Notes: generated by a model from the letters alone, not told the origin. Shown: positions 10,216 to 20,764, counted from the stretch's first letter. The stretch is 64,000 nucleotides of DNA from Liquidambar formosana (GCA_039720395.1 CM077831.1:11113803-11177802), one strand, 5' to 3'. Numbers and translations are program-made.

Positions 10216-11322
10216 TGACATTCTTCGTTCCATACCTTCGGCACACCTTTCTTAAGCAACTTGAAAATCGGCTCACACACCATGGTTAAGTTAGCAATGA
10301 ACTTGCTTATGTACTGAATTCTCCCCAAAAACCCTCGAATCTGCTTTTCTGTGCTAGGCGGCACCATCTCTACAATGGCCTTGATTTTCCCTGGATCAAC
10401 CTCGATTCCCCTCTGAGTGATCATGAATCCTAATAACTTGCCCGCAGTGACACCAAAGGCGCATTTCTGAGGATTCAATCGCAGGTTATACTTCTTTGCC
10501 CGCTCTAGGAACCTTTCCAGTGCCATGAAGTGTCCTTCTCGATCTACGGACTTCACGATCATGTTGTCCACATACACTTCCACCTCCTTATGGATCATGT
10601 CATGCAGCAATGTTGTAGCAGCTCTCTGATAGGTAGCCCCGGCATTTCTCAAACCGAACGGCATCACTTTGTAATAATATGTTCCCCACTGTGTGATAAA
10701 AGCTGTTTTCTCCATATCTTGCGGCGCCATTTTTATCTGATTGTATCCGGAAAACCCATCCATAAAAGAGAGAAGCGCATGTCCTACAGTACTGTCTACC
10801 AACACATCAATGTGGGGCAAAGGAAAATCATCCTTAGGGCTTGCTGCATTAAGATCTCGAAAATCCACACACATCCTTACTTTTCCATCCTTTACAGGCA
10901 CTATGTTGGATAACCATTCTGGATACTCCACAACCTGTAGGAACCCTGCGTCCAGTTGCTTGGTTACTTCCTCCTTTACCTTCAATGCCCATTCAGGTTT
11001 TAACCTTCTCAATTTTTGCTTTACCGGCTTTTCAAGGGGATTGGTGGGGATGAAATGCTGCACAATGTTTGGATCTATGCCGGGCATGTCTTCATAAGAC
11101 CATGCAAAGGCTGTTATGTTGTCCTTTAAGAGGGCTATCAGCTTTTCTTTTTCAAGTGGTGAGAGGGTTATCCCAAGTTCAATTATCTTTGGCAATTCAT
11201 TTGTCCCTAAATTGATTGATTCCAATTCATCCATGTTAGGTTCGGTGACACCCCTTTTCCTTCGCTCGACGAGCTCCGGGGGGACGTCATTCCTAGGATC
11301 TATATCCATGCCATAAATATCC
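10203..11322 (-). pseudogene. pol: Tat1 pol: reverse transcriptase with damaged active site
   Basis: The 384-residue frame opens at 11357; the RT-like part starts around DIDPRNDVPPELVE. Recognisable blocks are VRMCVDFRDLNAASPKD, FMDGFSGYNQI (first catalytic Asp at about residue 200) and MPFGLRNAGATYQRA. The catalytic box reads YVDN instead of YVDD: codon 10565-10563 is AAC, a single sense-strand G to A change. A lost second Asp should abolish polymerase activity (known of the family). The frame ends at 10203 through a one-base insertion. Confidence 0.92.
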
Positions 11323-11343
11323 CTAGAAGAGAGGAAGGAAACA

Positions 11344-11529
11344 CTGCAAGCAAACAATGTATAAAAGAAACACAGTTCATTAAAGGAACTAGCAAAAAGT
11401 CACAAACTTGATGACAAAAAGGGAAACAAAATTTGGTGCCACAACTATGAAACGACTCCTAACTCCATAGAGTGGGATAGGCGGACACACTTTATTGAAA
11501 GCAGGAAAGACTCTAACTAAGGAACCTAC
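11344..11529 (-). other. Candidate Ogre-type intron between protease and RT of Tat1
   Basis: The stretch between protease and RT has stops in the sense frames. It begins with GTAGGT (11529-11524), overlapping the protease stop, and ends after a pyrimidine-rich run at TTGCTTGCAG (AG at 11345-11344). A second possible acceptor, CTCTTCTAG, is at 11323. Ogre elements are known to carry a partly spliced intron at exactly this place, so this is a positional match plus splice-like ends. Splicing itself is inferred. Confidence 0.5.
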
Positions 11530-12655
11530 AAGCTACTATCAGGCAGGTCATGATCTTCCTCTTCAAGGATCTCTGTAATGGCTCCATCTTCTAGGTACCA
11601 ATTATGAAGCGGCATGGTTGCATGGTGAATTGATGGATCTTGGCAATTTTCTGTTGCTGATTCCCCCAAAGTAAGAACCATATCTTGGAACATGGTGACC
11701 ATAGCATTGGTATCCACATGCTCTACCCAGTCTTCTTTCTTCTTTTCCACAGAGTTGTACCAACTTGTCAAGCTCTGAGGATTCGGCCCCTCTGTAAAGT
11801 ACTTGTCACAAAAATCTCTATCTGCCAAAGCTGGATCGGAACTTGGGTAAAAAGTGCAATAGTGTGATGGCCCTTCCTTCCCCAACTCTTTTTCTATACA
11901 TTGCACATACTCAAACCCAGACAAAGGTATCTCAACTGATTCTGGTTTTATCTCACATACGGGTACTCTCGCCATTTTCAAATCATAGTCCCCTTGAAGC
12001 GTAACAATGGTTCCCTCATGAGGGAACTTCACCTTTTGATGCAATGATGATGGTACAGCCCCAGCAGGATGAATCCAAGGCCTTCCTATTAACAGATTGA
12101 AGCATGACGGTACATCCAAGACTTGAAACTCGACTCTGAACTCCGTGGGTCCCATGATTAAAGGTAAAGTGATCACCCCAATTAATTCTCTACGAGTGTT
12201 ATCATACGCCCTCACTGTCTGCCCAGATGGGGTGAAATCAGTGGGCCCCAAGCCCAAAACAGTTGCAGTTCTCAAGGGACATACATTCAGCGCGGAACCA
12301 TTGTCAATCAAGACCGTGGGAACCCTCTTCCCCATGGTGTCAACAGTTATATGTAAGGCTTGGGAGTGGCTTGGCCCACTTTTAGGTAAGTCAGCCTCTG
12401 TGAACACTATAGTGAATTCTTCGGAGCAGGGTTTACTAGATTCACCAATCCCTCAGGAAACAAATCAACCGGAACCTGTATTTGATTTAACAACTTCAGC
12501 ACTGTCAGTCTGTGTTTGTGAGAAGCCATAAGCAAGCCCCAGATGGTAATATTGGCATTGGTCTTCTTCAATTGTCGGAGTACTTCATCCTCTTCTTCTT
12601 CTTCTTGTACATCAAGGCGCTTATCTAACTCACCCAGTGGATTACCAGACTCCAA
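11526..12655 (-). pseudogene. Tat1 aspartic protease region, frameshifted
   Basis: Two frames. 12655-12407 carries the pre-protease stretch ITIWGLLMASHKHR with a glutamate run. 12407-11526 carries the retropepsin-like core with LIDNGSALNVCP at the active site and LLIGRPWIHPAGAVPSSLHQ. The frames shift near 12440 and again around 12650 where gag hands over. The site reads D-N-G-S; from memory Tat proteases often have D-G-G-S here rather than D-T-G, so activity cannot be judged. The acidic C-terminal tail ends at the candidate intron. Confidence 0.8.
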
Positions 12656-13449
12656 GTGTGGAGGCTTGAAATGGCAGGCCTCCTCTTATCATGTGGTCAA
12701 CTTCTTCATCACTAGCCCATATATCATCAATCTCATTTGTGTCACCCATTAGGTCATCCCATTCAATCATATCAATGTCCTCCATCTGTACTTCTTCAGA
12801 TATATCATCCCAGCCCGTAGGAATTATGGGCTCACTTGGCAATGGGTCAGGATAAAGCACATAGTAATTAAATTTCCCCGAAGGTTCTCCTAATAGCTCC
12901 ACTTGAGGGTCTCCTGCTTCATACCTTTCTTTCAACTGCTGTTGGATAGACTTCTTTGGCAATTGTAGGGTCTTTTGATCAATGAGGTCTTGGACGACCT
13001 TTCTCAACATAGCACAGTCCTCAGTGTCATGGCCGGGTATACCATAGTATTGGCAATATTGATGGGGTGTTTGGGGTCTTGGCTTTGGAGGGTGAGGTAT
13101 GATAAGGCCTTTGTTATAGCATTGGTGAAAGGCTTGGGTCAAGGACATGGGTAACGGGGTATATTGTCTTATGGGTAGGCAAGGTCGAGATGGGTCGGCT
13201 TCAATGGCATTTATGGAGTTGGATGAATTATGAGAGGGAAGTGGATTTTGGGTGACATTTGGGCAATTTGGTGGAGTTGGTGGTGAGATGATTTGTTTAG
13301 TCAAGTAAGTCTTGGATCTCATGCCTAAGGCAATAGCAACGGTTGGTTGAGTGGCCTTCGGCTTGGTGGAATTTGCAGTATTCATTCTCATTGTAGCTCT
13401 TAGGCAATGGGTTTGGTGGTGATCTTGGGTCGAGAGGTTTCAACAGGCC
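12642..13449 (-). pseudogene. gag: Tat1 gag C-terminal part with two zinc-knuckle-like motifs
   Basis: Downstream of an in-frame TGA (13450-13452) the gag frame still reads PLDPRSPPNPLPK and a first knuckle-like CKFHQAEGHSTNRC, then stops after EIQDLLD. A one-base frame change leads to 13391-12642, which carries NVTQNPLPSHN and a second motif CQYYGIPGHDTEDC, followed by an acidic tail. Both motifs have the C-x2-[HY]-x4-H-x4-C shape of Tat gag C-termini. One stop and at least two frame changes separate this from the capsid part and protease. Confidence 0.75.
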
Positions 13450-14547
13450 TCAGCTTTTTAGCTTCTCAAGCACTTTCTCAAGTGGCATATGCAACTCAGT
13501 GAATTGGTGAGGTGGGTTAGTATCATTTAGGGAGATGGGTTGAATGGGTTGGGCTATGGCATTGACCTCGGCATTGTTTTTCCCAGCAAAGTTAGGCCTG
13601 CGGCTCTTTTGGACTTCTTCTATCTTGATTGACCCATCGGCAATGGCATCCTCAACTTGTGTACCTGCTCCGATAAGAGCCTTGAAATTAGGGAAATAGT
13701 GAGCAAAGAGATGCTTGTGATACACCGGCAATAGGTTCTTAACCACCAACTGAATCTGATCTTCCTCATTCGGTCTATCTGCCATTTTCGAGGCCTTTTG
13801 CCTCCACCTTGTAATGAAAGCAAAGAAGGTCTCATTAGCCCCTTGTTTCGTGGTCTCTAAGTCCCTTCGCGTGACATCCACCTCAGTGTTGAACTTGTAG
13901 TGCTCCGAGAACTCATTACATATGTCCTCCCAAGTCCGGGTTCTATTCTCATCCAAGGCTAGGAACCACTTTAAGGCAGAAGTGGCTAGGGTTTCATGGA
14001 ACATTTGGGCCAAGAGTTCATCTGTTGCTCCTCGAGGGTGCATAGCCCGTACATACATCTTCAAATGGGTCTTGGGGCAACCCGTTCCATCAAACTTTTC
14101 TAATTCGGGCATTTTGAATTGTAGTGGAATACGAGCTTGAGGAAATAAGGATAGGGTACGTACATCCACCATGTCATCTGTCCTACGGATTCCCTTTATA
14201 GTTCTCTCCAAGGCTTCTACCTTGCTAGCCAACACAGAGTCTGTATTAGAGATCTTCCCCTTACTTCCCCCTTCTAGGTTAAAAATTTCAGGTGATTCAT
14301 TTCCCTTGGTCTTAGTACTTCCTCCCTCATTGGTCTTAGTGCCTTCTCCAGACTGGGTCCCGTTTTCGGTGTTATCCGCCGGGGTATGGCCATTATTCTG
14401 TTCGGGTTCCGACATCTTATGTTGGATATCTTGGGCCATTTTCAATGCTCTCTCGGATACATCAGTGGTGTAATCAAGCTTGGTCATGATAGCCTTCAAA
14501 CAAGTCTCAACATCAAAACCCCCTTCACTAGTTGCTTCGTCGGCCAT
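13450..14547 (-). pseudogene. gag: Tat1 gag, capsid part
   Basis: 365 codons from ATG 14547-14545. The N-terminus is charged and low-complexity, followed by the retrotransposon gag domain: FKMPELEKFDGTGCPKTHLK, ALKWFLALDENRTRTWEDIC and DVTRRDLETTKQGANETF. The start fits because the upstream frame has a TAG just before it. It forms the coat particle in active relatives. The frame ends at TGA 13450-13452, a CGA to TGA type change expected from CpG decay. The Tat2 gag at 48744 is the close homologue. Confidence 0.88.
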
Positions 14548-15259
14548 ATCTGACTAGTTGGTAGAATCAATCTTCACTAAGCGCCCTTGCTGGTCGCGGA
14601 TCCAAGCCAGTACGTCCTCTCACTCCTCTAAGAAAGGGAACAATCAGTCTCTCACCTTGGGGTATGTCCTAGGCTTCCATATTTGTCTCAATGACTTCAC
14701 GCCATATATACTCAATTAGTCCCTTTTAATCCAATCACCTTTGCATGGGTCATGGGTGAAAGTTACGTATTAAGGATATAGGGTGCAAAGGTTCTCTATT
14801 AATTTTCCATTAAGCACATCACAAACACGGTCATGATATCATTACAAACAATGTGGGTGCATAAGGGTGAGACCATAGTGCCCTACAAGTCTGTCTATAT
14901 GAATTAATGATAAGGGTAGGCTGGGGTCCTTCACTTGCTTGAGCAATCTTTATACCTAACCACATGTGGCATCAGGAACGCCGCGTGGGTCCAGCAGTAC
15001 GTGATTAACTCATTTTATATACCCAAGGGTACTTGGAAAGAGAGGTTGAGAGCTTTCACCCCAACACATGGAATCAGGAAAACTAAGGTTGAGGCTAGGC
15101 CCGTCAGTGGCAAGGAACATCGATCCTAGCATGCAAGAGTTTGCGCACACAATGCAATAAATGAAAGCACACAATCAAGCGAATGCAATGTGATTGATTT
15201 TAATTAAACAAAAGAAATTAACTTAGCCCAATCAAATTGTATAGAGTCTAGCCCACAAG
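14548..15259 (-). other. Tat1 untranslated leader
   Basis: About 710 bases between primer site and gag without a usable frame. It aligns in inverted orientation with 47995-48743 of Tat2, including the stretch that in Tat2 reads DLLAWIRNQQGR just before the gag start. In Tat1 that stretch is closed by a stop before the gag ATG, so it is probably leader rather than protein. Confidence 0.7.
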
Positions 15260-15277
15260 TCCCCAGTGGAGTCGCCA
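15260..15277 (-). other. Primer-binding site of Tat1
   Basis: The minus strand reads TGGCGACTCCACTGGGGA, four bases inside the LTR edge at 15282. Ogre/Tat elements use this kind of site, attributed to tRNA-Arg. It marks the 5' LTR end. Confidence 0.85.
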
Positions 15278-15684
15278 AAGCTGTGGACCCTGGAAAAAGT
15301 GTGAAGTGGCCCACAGGGATTCAAAAGGAAAGGAGTCGCCACCTTATTTTAAAGGAAACAAGGAAAACCCTAAAAAACGGTTTTGTTTTAGGAAAACAAA
15401 AGATTGACTCCATATTTAAAAATGGTAAGGCAAATGATCTTTTGGAAACCAAAGAAATCAGGGATTCAGAGGCTAAGTTACGATATGGGAAGGTTCTAGG
15501 CAAAGCCTATAGGCACCCATATCGCCCTAAACGGTCTCTTAATTTAATTGGGCTAAATCAAAGTCTTAATCATACACAAATCAACAATTATCATCACAAG
15601 ACAGTATGCATATCATTCATTCATTCATCCACATAATCAAATAAATCAAAGAAAAAGAGAAAAAGAGAAAGAGGGGGAAGAAAA

Positions 15685-15707
15685 CCTAGGATACTTAGTA
15701 TCCTAGG
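15685..15707 (-). other. Perfect 10-bp hairpin in Tat1 LTR
   Basis: CCTAGGATAC, three-base loop, GTATCCTAGG. Equivalent hairpins sit beside a pyrimidine-rich tract (sense strand) in the other Tat LTRs: 19174-19193, 33112-33133, 41813-41835, 47529-47548 and 61491-61511. Most keep 7-8 bp. In the 41813 copy the changed pair is G-U in the sense strand. Confidence 0.75.
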
Positions 15708-15733
15708 GCAGACTTGAACCTCACGAAGAGCGC

Positions 15734-15776
15734 CTACGTACCATGTATGGAAATACATGGATTAAAGTCCACGTAG
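15734..15776 (-). other. Conserved two-stem motif in Tat1 LTR
   Basis: Outer stem CTACGT (15734-15739) with ACGTAG (15771-15776). Inner stem CCATGTAT with ATACATGG, 8 bp closed by four bases. On the sense strand the internal loop between stems reads GGACTTTAAT. Equivalent motifs: 19104-19146, 33160-33202, about 41860-41903, 47459-47501, 61539-61581, one cut by the window end at 63990, and the divergent 7761-7912. Confidence 0.75.
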
Positions 15777-17310
15777 TTCGAAAGGGAATAGGGTTATAAC
15801 CTAATCAAGGCCTATGGTAAACCTTAAGTTTCCTTTCAAGTAAAACATGGTAAGTTTCCAAAATAAATGATTCTCAAAAGATCTTTAGTAAATATGGCAT
15901 TTGATAAAGATGGGAACTTTGATTTAAAAGGCAATTTTATGAAAGGATACTATAGAATCTACCATACCCCTCTATTAGGAAACAACCCTAGGGGGGAGAA
16001 AGGGAAAGTTTCAAGGAAAGGAAAGAAGGGTGAATTGGGGCACCCTCATACCCTACTTACCTTTAAGCAAAAGCAACCTGTCAAAATAACCACCCTATTG
16101 CATAAGGTAATTATCTTATTTGCAAGATTTCATCTCGCAATAGCCAAAATAACCACCCCACATTGGTGGGGTAGTTGCACCTGTTGTACCTGTCAAAGCA
16201 CCTGCAATTTCCATGCAAAACATACCAAGAATACCAACCAACCAAGCTAGGTTCCAATTAAGCAATTATCATGCTAAAACATAGGCTAATATATGCTCAA
16301 AATATCATATCAATGACAAATAACAGATCTGGACAGAATTGAAATAGAGCTTAAAATCAACCACAAGTCATGCAAACAACATGAATCATAAGCTAACTAA
16401 ACCCTAATTCCGTCCTATATGCAATGACATGCAAATAACCCTAAAAATCAACCATATGAATGCTCCAAATATCATATTTAAGGCAATAAACAAATCTGGA
16501 CAGAATAGAAATAAGGTCCCTATTCATTCACTAATTATGCAAACAACATAAACAGTGAATAATTACAAACCCTAGTTTAATCCTAGAACCATGACATGCA
16601 TATGTCACACCCCATTTTTGTCACCTTAGTTAGGACATATCATTTCATGTAGGATTTTGAGTCCTTTTTGAGTCTAGTCTTTTGCATTGAGTTTCTATGG
16701 CATTGAACATCATGTGTATGAATTTTGAAGTGATTTGGAGTTCATTTCGATGGTCAATAAGAACTTTTGCGACTTGAAGGGCATAATCGTCTTTTAAGCC
16801 GTATATTTTCCATTTGACCTTGGAATGAATCCCGAGTCATCCCATCAAGTTCATATGAGTATATAGAGTCCATATATAGGTTCAATTTCATGAATTAATG
16901 GTTTAAGATCAATTCGGCTCGTAATGGTTCGGGTTGGCTAAAAGACCCTTTCTTGGTTTGCTCAAATTGACTCATAAGACCCAACCAATTTTCTCTCAAT
17001 TAACTTCAATTGGGCTTTATTTATGTCCTAAACATGTTTAGAAAGATCAATTTTCGATTGGGAAAGCATTCGGTTCGACCTTGTGTACAAACCCAGCTTA
17101 GCGACGGTGAAGCACCATGGTTAACCACCTTTGTAAAACCCAACCATGCACCCATGGTTGAGGATTTTTGTCCCAAAATACTTAAAAATGTGTTCCCCTT
17201 CGAAACACGGTCGTTTTGGCTTTTATTTCGTCAAAATCGGACTTAATTTGAAGATTTTAGGACTTCTGAAGCAAGTGGAAGTCAAAACCAAAGCGGAAAT
17301 AGGAGGGCCT

Positions 17311-17386
17311 CGGGTAACCGTCTGGGGCTGGACGGTCAGCCGTCTGGGCCCAGACGGCTAACCGTCCAGGCCTAGTTGGTCACCCG
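17311..17386. repeat. 76-bp GC-rich near-palindrome in Tat U3 (solo LTR)
   Basis: Symmetric about 17348/17349. The core GCCGTCTGGGCCCAGACGGC is perfect; 42 bp around the centre has one mismatch; the outer ends are CGGGTAACC and GGTCACCCG. About 32 of 38 arm positions pair. It lies about 190 bp upstream of the TATA box. Confidence 0.9.
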
Positions 17387-17575
17387 AGGAGTCCTTCTTT
17401 AAGTCAACTTCTGACTCTTCTATCCCTCTTTTGACGGTTTCCTCCGCTAAAACAACTTGTCTGAGCCTAGGAGTGTGTAGGTTTGAGTTGTTTGAGCACC
17501 AAGAGAGTCTCTAATAGCCCTAGGATCATTATTTAGTGAATTAATCCTAGCCATTGGTTTAGGGGGTCAGTTCTC

Positions 17576-17583
17576 TATATAAA
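17576..17583 (+). promoter_or_regulatory. TATA box of solo Tat LTR
   Basis: TATATAAA followed by GGACATG. The equivalent box is at 45926-45933 in the Tat2 LTR and at 34387-34394 (minus) in the solo LTR; a variant TATAAATA occurs in the other subfamily. It divides U3 from the transcribed part by inference. Confidence 0.65.
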
Positions 17584-18262
17584 GGACATGATATTCAGCA
17601 CATAGGGGGAGGTTAATTGCACTTTACACTTAGAGAGAGAGGGAGCTACGAGTTTGGAGAGCTAGAAGGACTTCAAGAGGAGGCTCTTCAATCCCAAGCA
17701 AGCAAGGAAACAAGAGGTTTGAAGACAAGGAAGAGTCTACAAGAGGTAAGCATGTCTCTTTAATGCTGAAGATGAATTTCTGCTTCTCCTTCTTCTCTTT
17801 CTTCTTCTCCTTCTAAGGTAGTTATGGTGCATGCAATTGTTCTTCTTATGGATGGAATTCAATGTTTATGTGATGTTATATGAATAATTTTAGGATAGTT
17901 CATGGCTTTATATGCTTGATAATCCCTGGTTTGCTAGGGATTTGAAAGTATTACTCTTGTTATCCTCTTAAATCATGCATAGTTCACATGTTTAAGTTGC
18001 TGTGATTATTATCATGAATTGATGTTCCTGTTAGTTAATATATAAGATATAAATGATATTCATGATAATTTGAGCATGTCTTAGAGTCATTTAGTAGGTT
18101 TTTATGCATAGTTGTGAGATTAGGGTTTCGGTAACCCTGAAATCGCATAGGTCTTATACAGCATACTTAGCTTAGTTTTGTGAGTTGTTGCTCATCATAA
18201 TCATTCTATATATGCTGCATATAGTTGAATCATGCTAGGTTTGCATTCATATAGTACGTTTT

Positions 18263-18596
18263 ATAGGTTTTTTGGGAGACATTATCCTTTTCTAAGGATA
18301 ATTATCCTTTTCGTTGAGTGAGGTTTTGCATGAGAGTCTTCTGTGATGTGTTTAAGCATGAAATCTTTTCTGTTGTGTTCTAGGGTATATATTTTACGTA
18401 GGATATGCTGATTGCACCTCCCCATAACGACTTTTTTACGTGAAATTATCTTAGGATAGTTTCGCTTAAGAAAGCTCGCCGTAGGAAGGCCTATTTTCAT
18501 ATTTTACATGAAATATCATATTTTTGATTAGGATATGCATTGTTATCATGTTTATTGATATTATTGAAGTCTCTTATGCTTATTAGTGTGTCTTTG
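18263..18596. other. 334-bp presence/absence segment in Tat LTRs
   Basis: Bounded by direct repeats ATAGGTTTTT (18263 and 18597). The corresponding segment is present in the LTR 44954-47973 (about 46614-46946) but absent from the solo LTR 32686-35368, where sequence crosses directly at about 33710. It contains a 9-bp hairpin ATTATCCTT/AAGGATAAT. I see no convincing terminal inverted repeats, so deletion between short repeats is as likely as insertion. Confidence 0.7.
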
Positions 18597-19103
18597 ATAG
18601 GTTTTTAGGCATGTTAGTCGAGTCATTGCATGTAGGATTGAGTTAGAGTCCTTAGTTATTCATTATTCTTGTTGTTTGCATGATTAATGGATGATTTTAG
18701 GCCTTGTCAAGGTTCTGTCCAGATTTGGATATTGTTTTCTTTGCATGATTGTGTGCACTTGTAAGGGTGCAAACAGGTACAATGCTTGTCCTATTGCAAA
18801 TAGGGCTGCTATGGTCTGAAATGGCTAATGCTAGGAGCTTGTGCGCTCAGGTAAGTAGGGTTTGAAGGTGCCCCAATTCACCTTTCTTTTTCTTTCTTTT
18901 CTCTTCTCCCTCCTAGGGTTACTTCTTAATACAAGCTTATGGTAATTATCAAAGGTTTCCTTCAATAATAAATTCTGGTTTTTATCAAAGTTTTCCTCTT
19001 GTGGAAGTTTTCAGTTTTGGATTTAATCAATACATTTTGAAATGAGGAAACCTAGGGTTTTTACCATAGGTTTGTATTAGGTTGTAACCTTATTCTTTTC
19101 GAA

Positions 19104-19193
19104 CTACATGGACTTTGATCCATGTATTTCGCTGCATGGTACGTAGACGCTCTTCGTGAGGCTCAAGTCCGTTCTAGGATCCAAGTATCCTAG
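19104..19193 (+). other. Two-stem motif plus adjoining hairpin, solo Tat LTR
   Basis: Sense reading: CTACAT...ACGTAG outer arms (19104-19109, 19141-19146), CCATG (19120-19124) with CATGG (19135-19139), then the hairpin CTAGGAT/ATCCTAG (19174-19193) followed by a run of T and C. This is the transcribed-strand order: two-stem motif, hairpin, pyrimidine tract, then about 400 bases to the LTR end. Confidence 0.7.
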
Positions 19194-20567
19194 GCTTTTT
19201 CTTTTCTTTTCTTTTTTTTTTCTGTTTTGTTTTATTTGAGTGATTATGCATGAGATGATTGGATGAAATATATGATATGCATGCTGCCTTGTGATGATAT
19301 ATGATGATATTTGAGTGGAAAAGATATTAAGTTAGCCCAATCAAATTAAGAGACCAACTCGGGCGATGTGGGTGCCTATGGGCTTTTGCCCAGAACCTTC
19401 CCACTTCGTAACTTAGCCCCCGGATCCAATTTTCTGGTTTCAAAGACTTTGCTTTTCCTTTAATGGAGTCATGTGGTTTTGAAAATAAAACATTTTTACG
19501 GTTTTCCTCTTTTCCTTAAAAATTGAGGTGGCGACTCCTTTTTGTTTGTTGTCTTTAAACCCCTATATATATTTTTGCCAAACCCTTGTGGGCTCCGCGT
19601 CTTTTTTCGTGGGTTTACACATATAAACCCTGAAATCACTCTAAATCATGCAAAACAGAATATGAACAGCACTCAATCCATGCATATTAACCAATAGAAT
19701 GATCTACACATGATAAAGACATAGGCTTTCCCATGAAATAATGCTATTCTAAGCATATACTCAATTTCAGCACTAAGGAAACCCTAGAATCCCAAACATG
19801 CAGTAAATCACATGGAATAACATCCTAGCATACTAAACAGCCCATGAATATCATCCTAAACATGCATACTAGCTAATAGAAATAACAAAACATGATAAAG
19901 ACACCAGCTTTAATCTGCAAAAGAGTTATTTCATGCAGAAAACCAATTTCAGCACTAAGGAAACCCTAGAATCCCAAACATGTAGTAAATCACATGGAAT
20001 AACATCCTAGCATACTAAACAGCCCATGAATATTATCCTAAACATGCATACTAGCTAATAGAAGCAACAAGACATGATAAAGACACTAGCTTGAACATGA
20101 AATAATGACTATTCAATGCAAAACCCTAGAAAAGACTCTAAAAACCCTAAAAACACAAACACTCATAAAACCACATAGAGTGACATTATATTATGCAAAA
20201 CCAGCCATAAACAATATCCTAATCATGCATTCTAAGCATTAGAAACATTAACACATGATAAAAATATAAGCTTGCACATAAAATAATGCTATCCTATGTA
20301 GACAACCCTAATTTGAATGAAAAAGAGAAAGGGGGAGAGGTATACCTATGGTGGCTGCTGTAGAGAGTCCTCCTCCTCTTATGCACTGCTGGGAATTCCT
20401 TCCTTCAAGCCTTCAAGCCCAACTTCAGCCTTCTTTCAAGCTTTCTCTCTCACTCTCTCACTCAAAATTTAGGTTAAACTACCCTAAGGATGGCTGCCAT
20501 AGCCTCCAAGTCTCATACATGCCTCACACTTCAGAAATTGCCTCCCTATTGCTGAAGTATAAGGGGG

Positions 20568-20575
20568 TATTTATA
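20568..20575 (-). promoter_or_regulatory. TATA box of Tat1 LTR
   Basis: Minus-strand TATAAATA preceded by a C run in sense reading the other way. The same box is at 43102-43109 and 62766-62773 in the related LTRs, at constant distance from the GC palindrome. Confidence 0.6.
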
Positions 20576-20764
20576 GGGATTGAGGGGAAACCCTCAATGG
20601 TTGGGATTAAAACCCTAGGGATTGATCCAAGGGCTCTTAGAGGTTCCCTTGGGGCTCAAGTAGGTCAAATAGGGCTGAAAATAGGGTTAAATGGCGGCTG
20701 GAGGCGAGCAAATCCGAGGAAATAGGGAGGGAGCCGCGTCAAGACTCAAAAAAGGAAAGTGGCT

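Larger units (their letters stand above)
16603..19619 (+). mobile_element. Solo Tat LTR inserted in the Tat1 LTR
   Basis: A 3,017-bp plus-strand LTR beginning TGTCACACCCCATTTTTG and ending GTGGGTTTACA. No primer site or coding sequence follows; the host LTR resumes. CATA flanks it on both sides, a 4-bp direct repeat (five expected, so one base may be lost). Closely similar to 44954-47973 and, inverted, to 32686-35368. Solo LTRs arise by recombination between the two LTRs of an element. Confidence 0.88.

Noticed and set aside
10530..11316. Plus-strand ORFs opposite the Tat1 RT
   Set aside because: Mirror frames of the RT coding strand; no independent similarity.
15134..15240. Possible tRNA or small RNA gene in the Tat1 leader
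   Set aside because: No cloverleaf or A/B boxes could be traced by eye; the only tRNA-related sequence is the primer-binding site.
17010..17246. 78-codon ORF repeated in three Tat LTRs
   Set aside because: It opens with a TTG rather than ATG, lies upstream of the TATA box, and its preservation follows from similarity of the three LTRs. Treated as a conserved U3 block instead.
16603..19619. Complete Tat element between the two halves of the Tat1 LTR
   Set aside because: No primer site, gag or second LTR; only one LTR length is present, so it is a solo LTR.
20348..20725. 125-codon plus-strand ORF in the Tat1 LTR
   Set aside because: Crosses the TATA region on the antisense strand of an LTR; composition and context give no support for coding.
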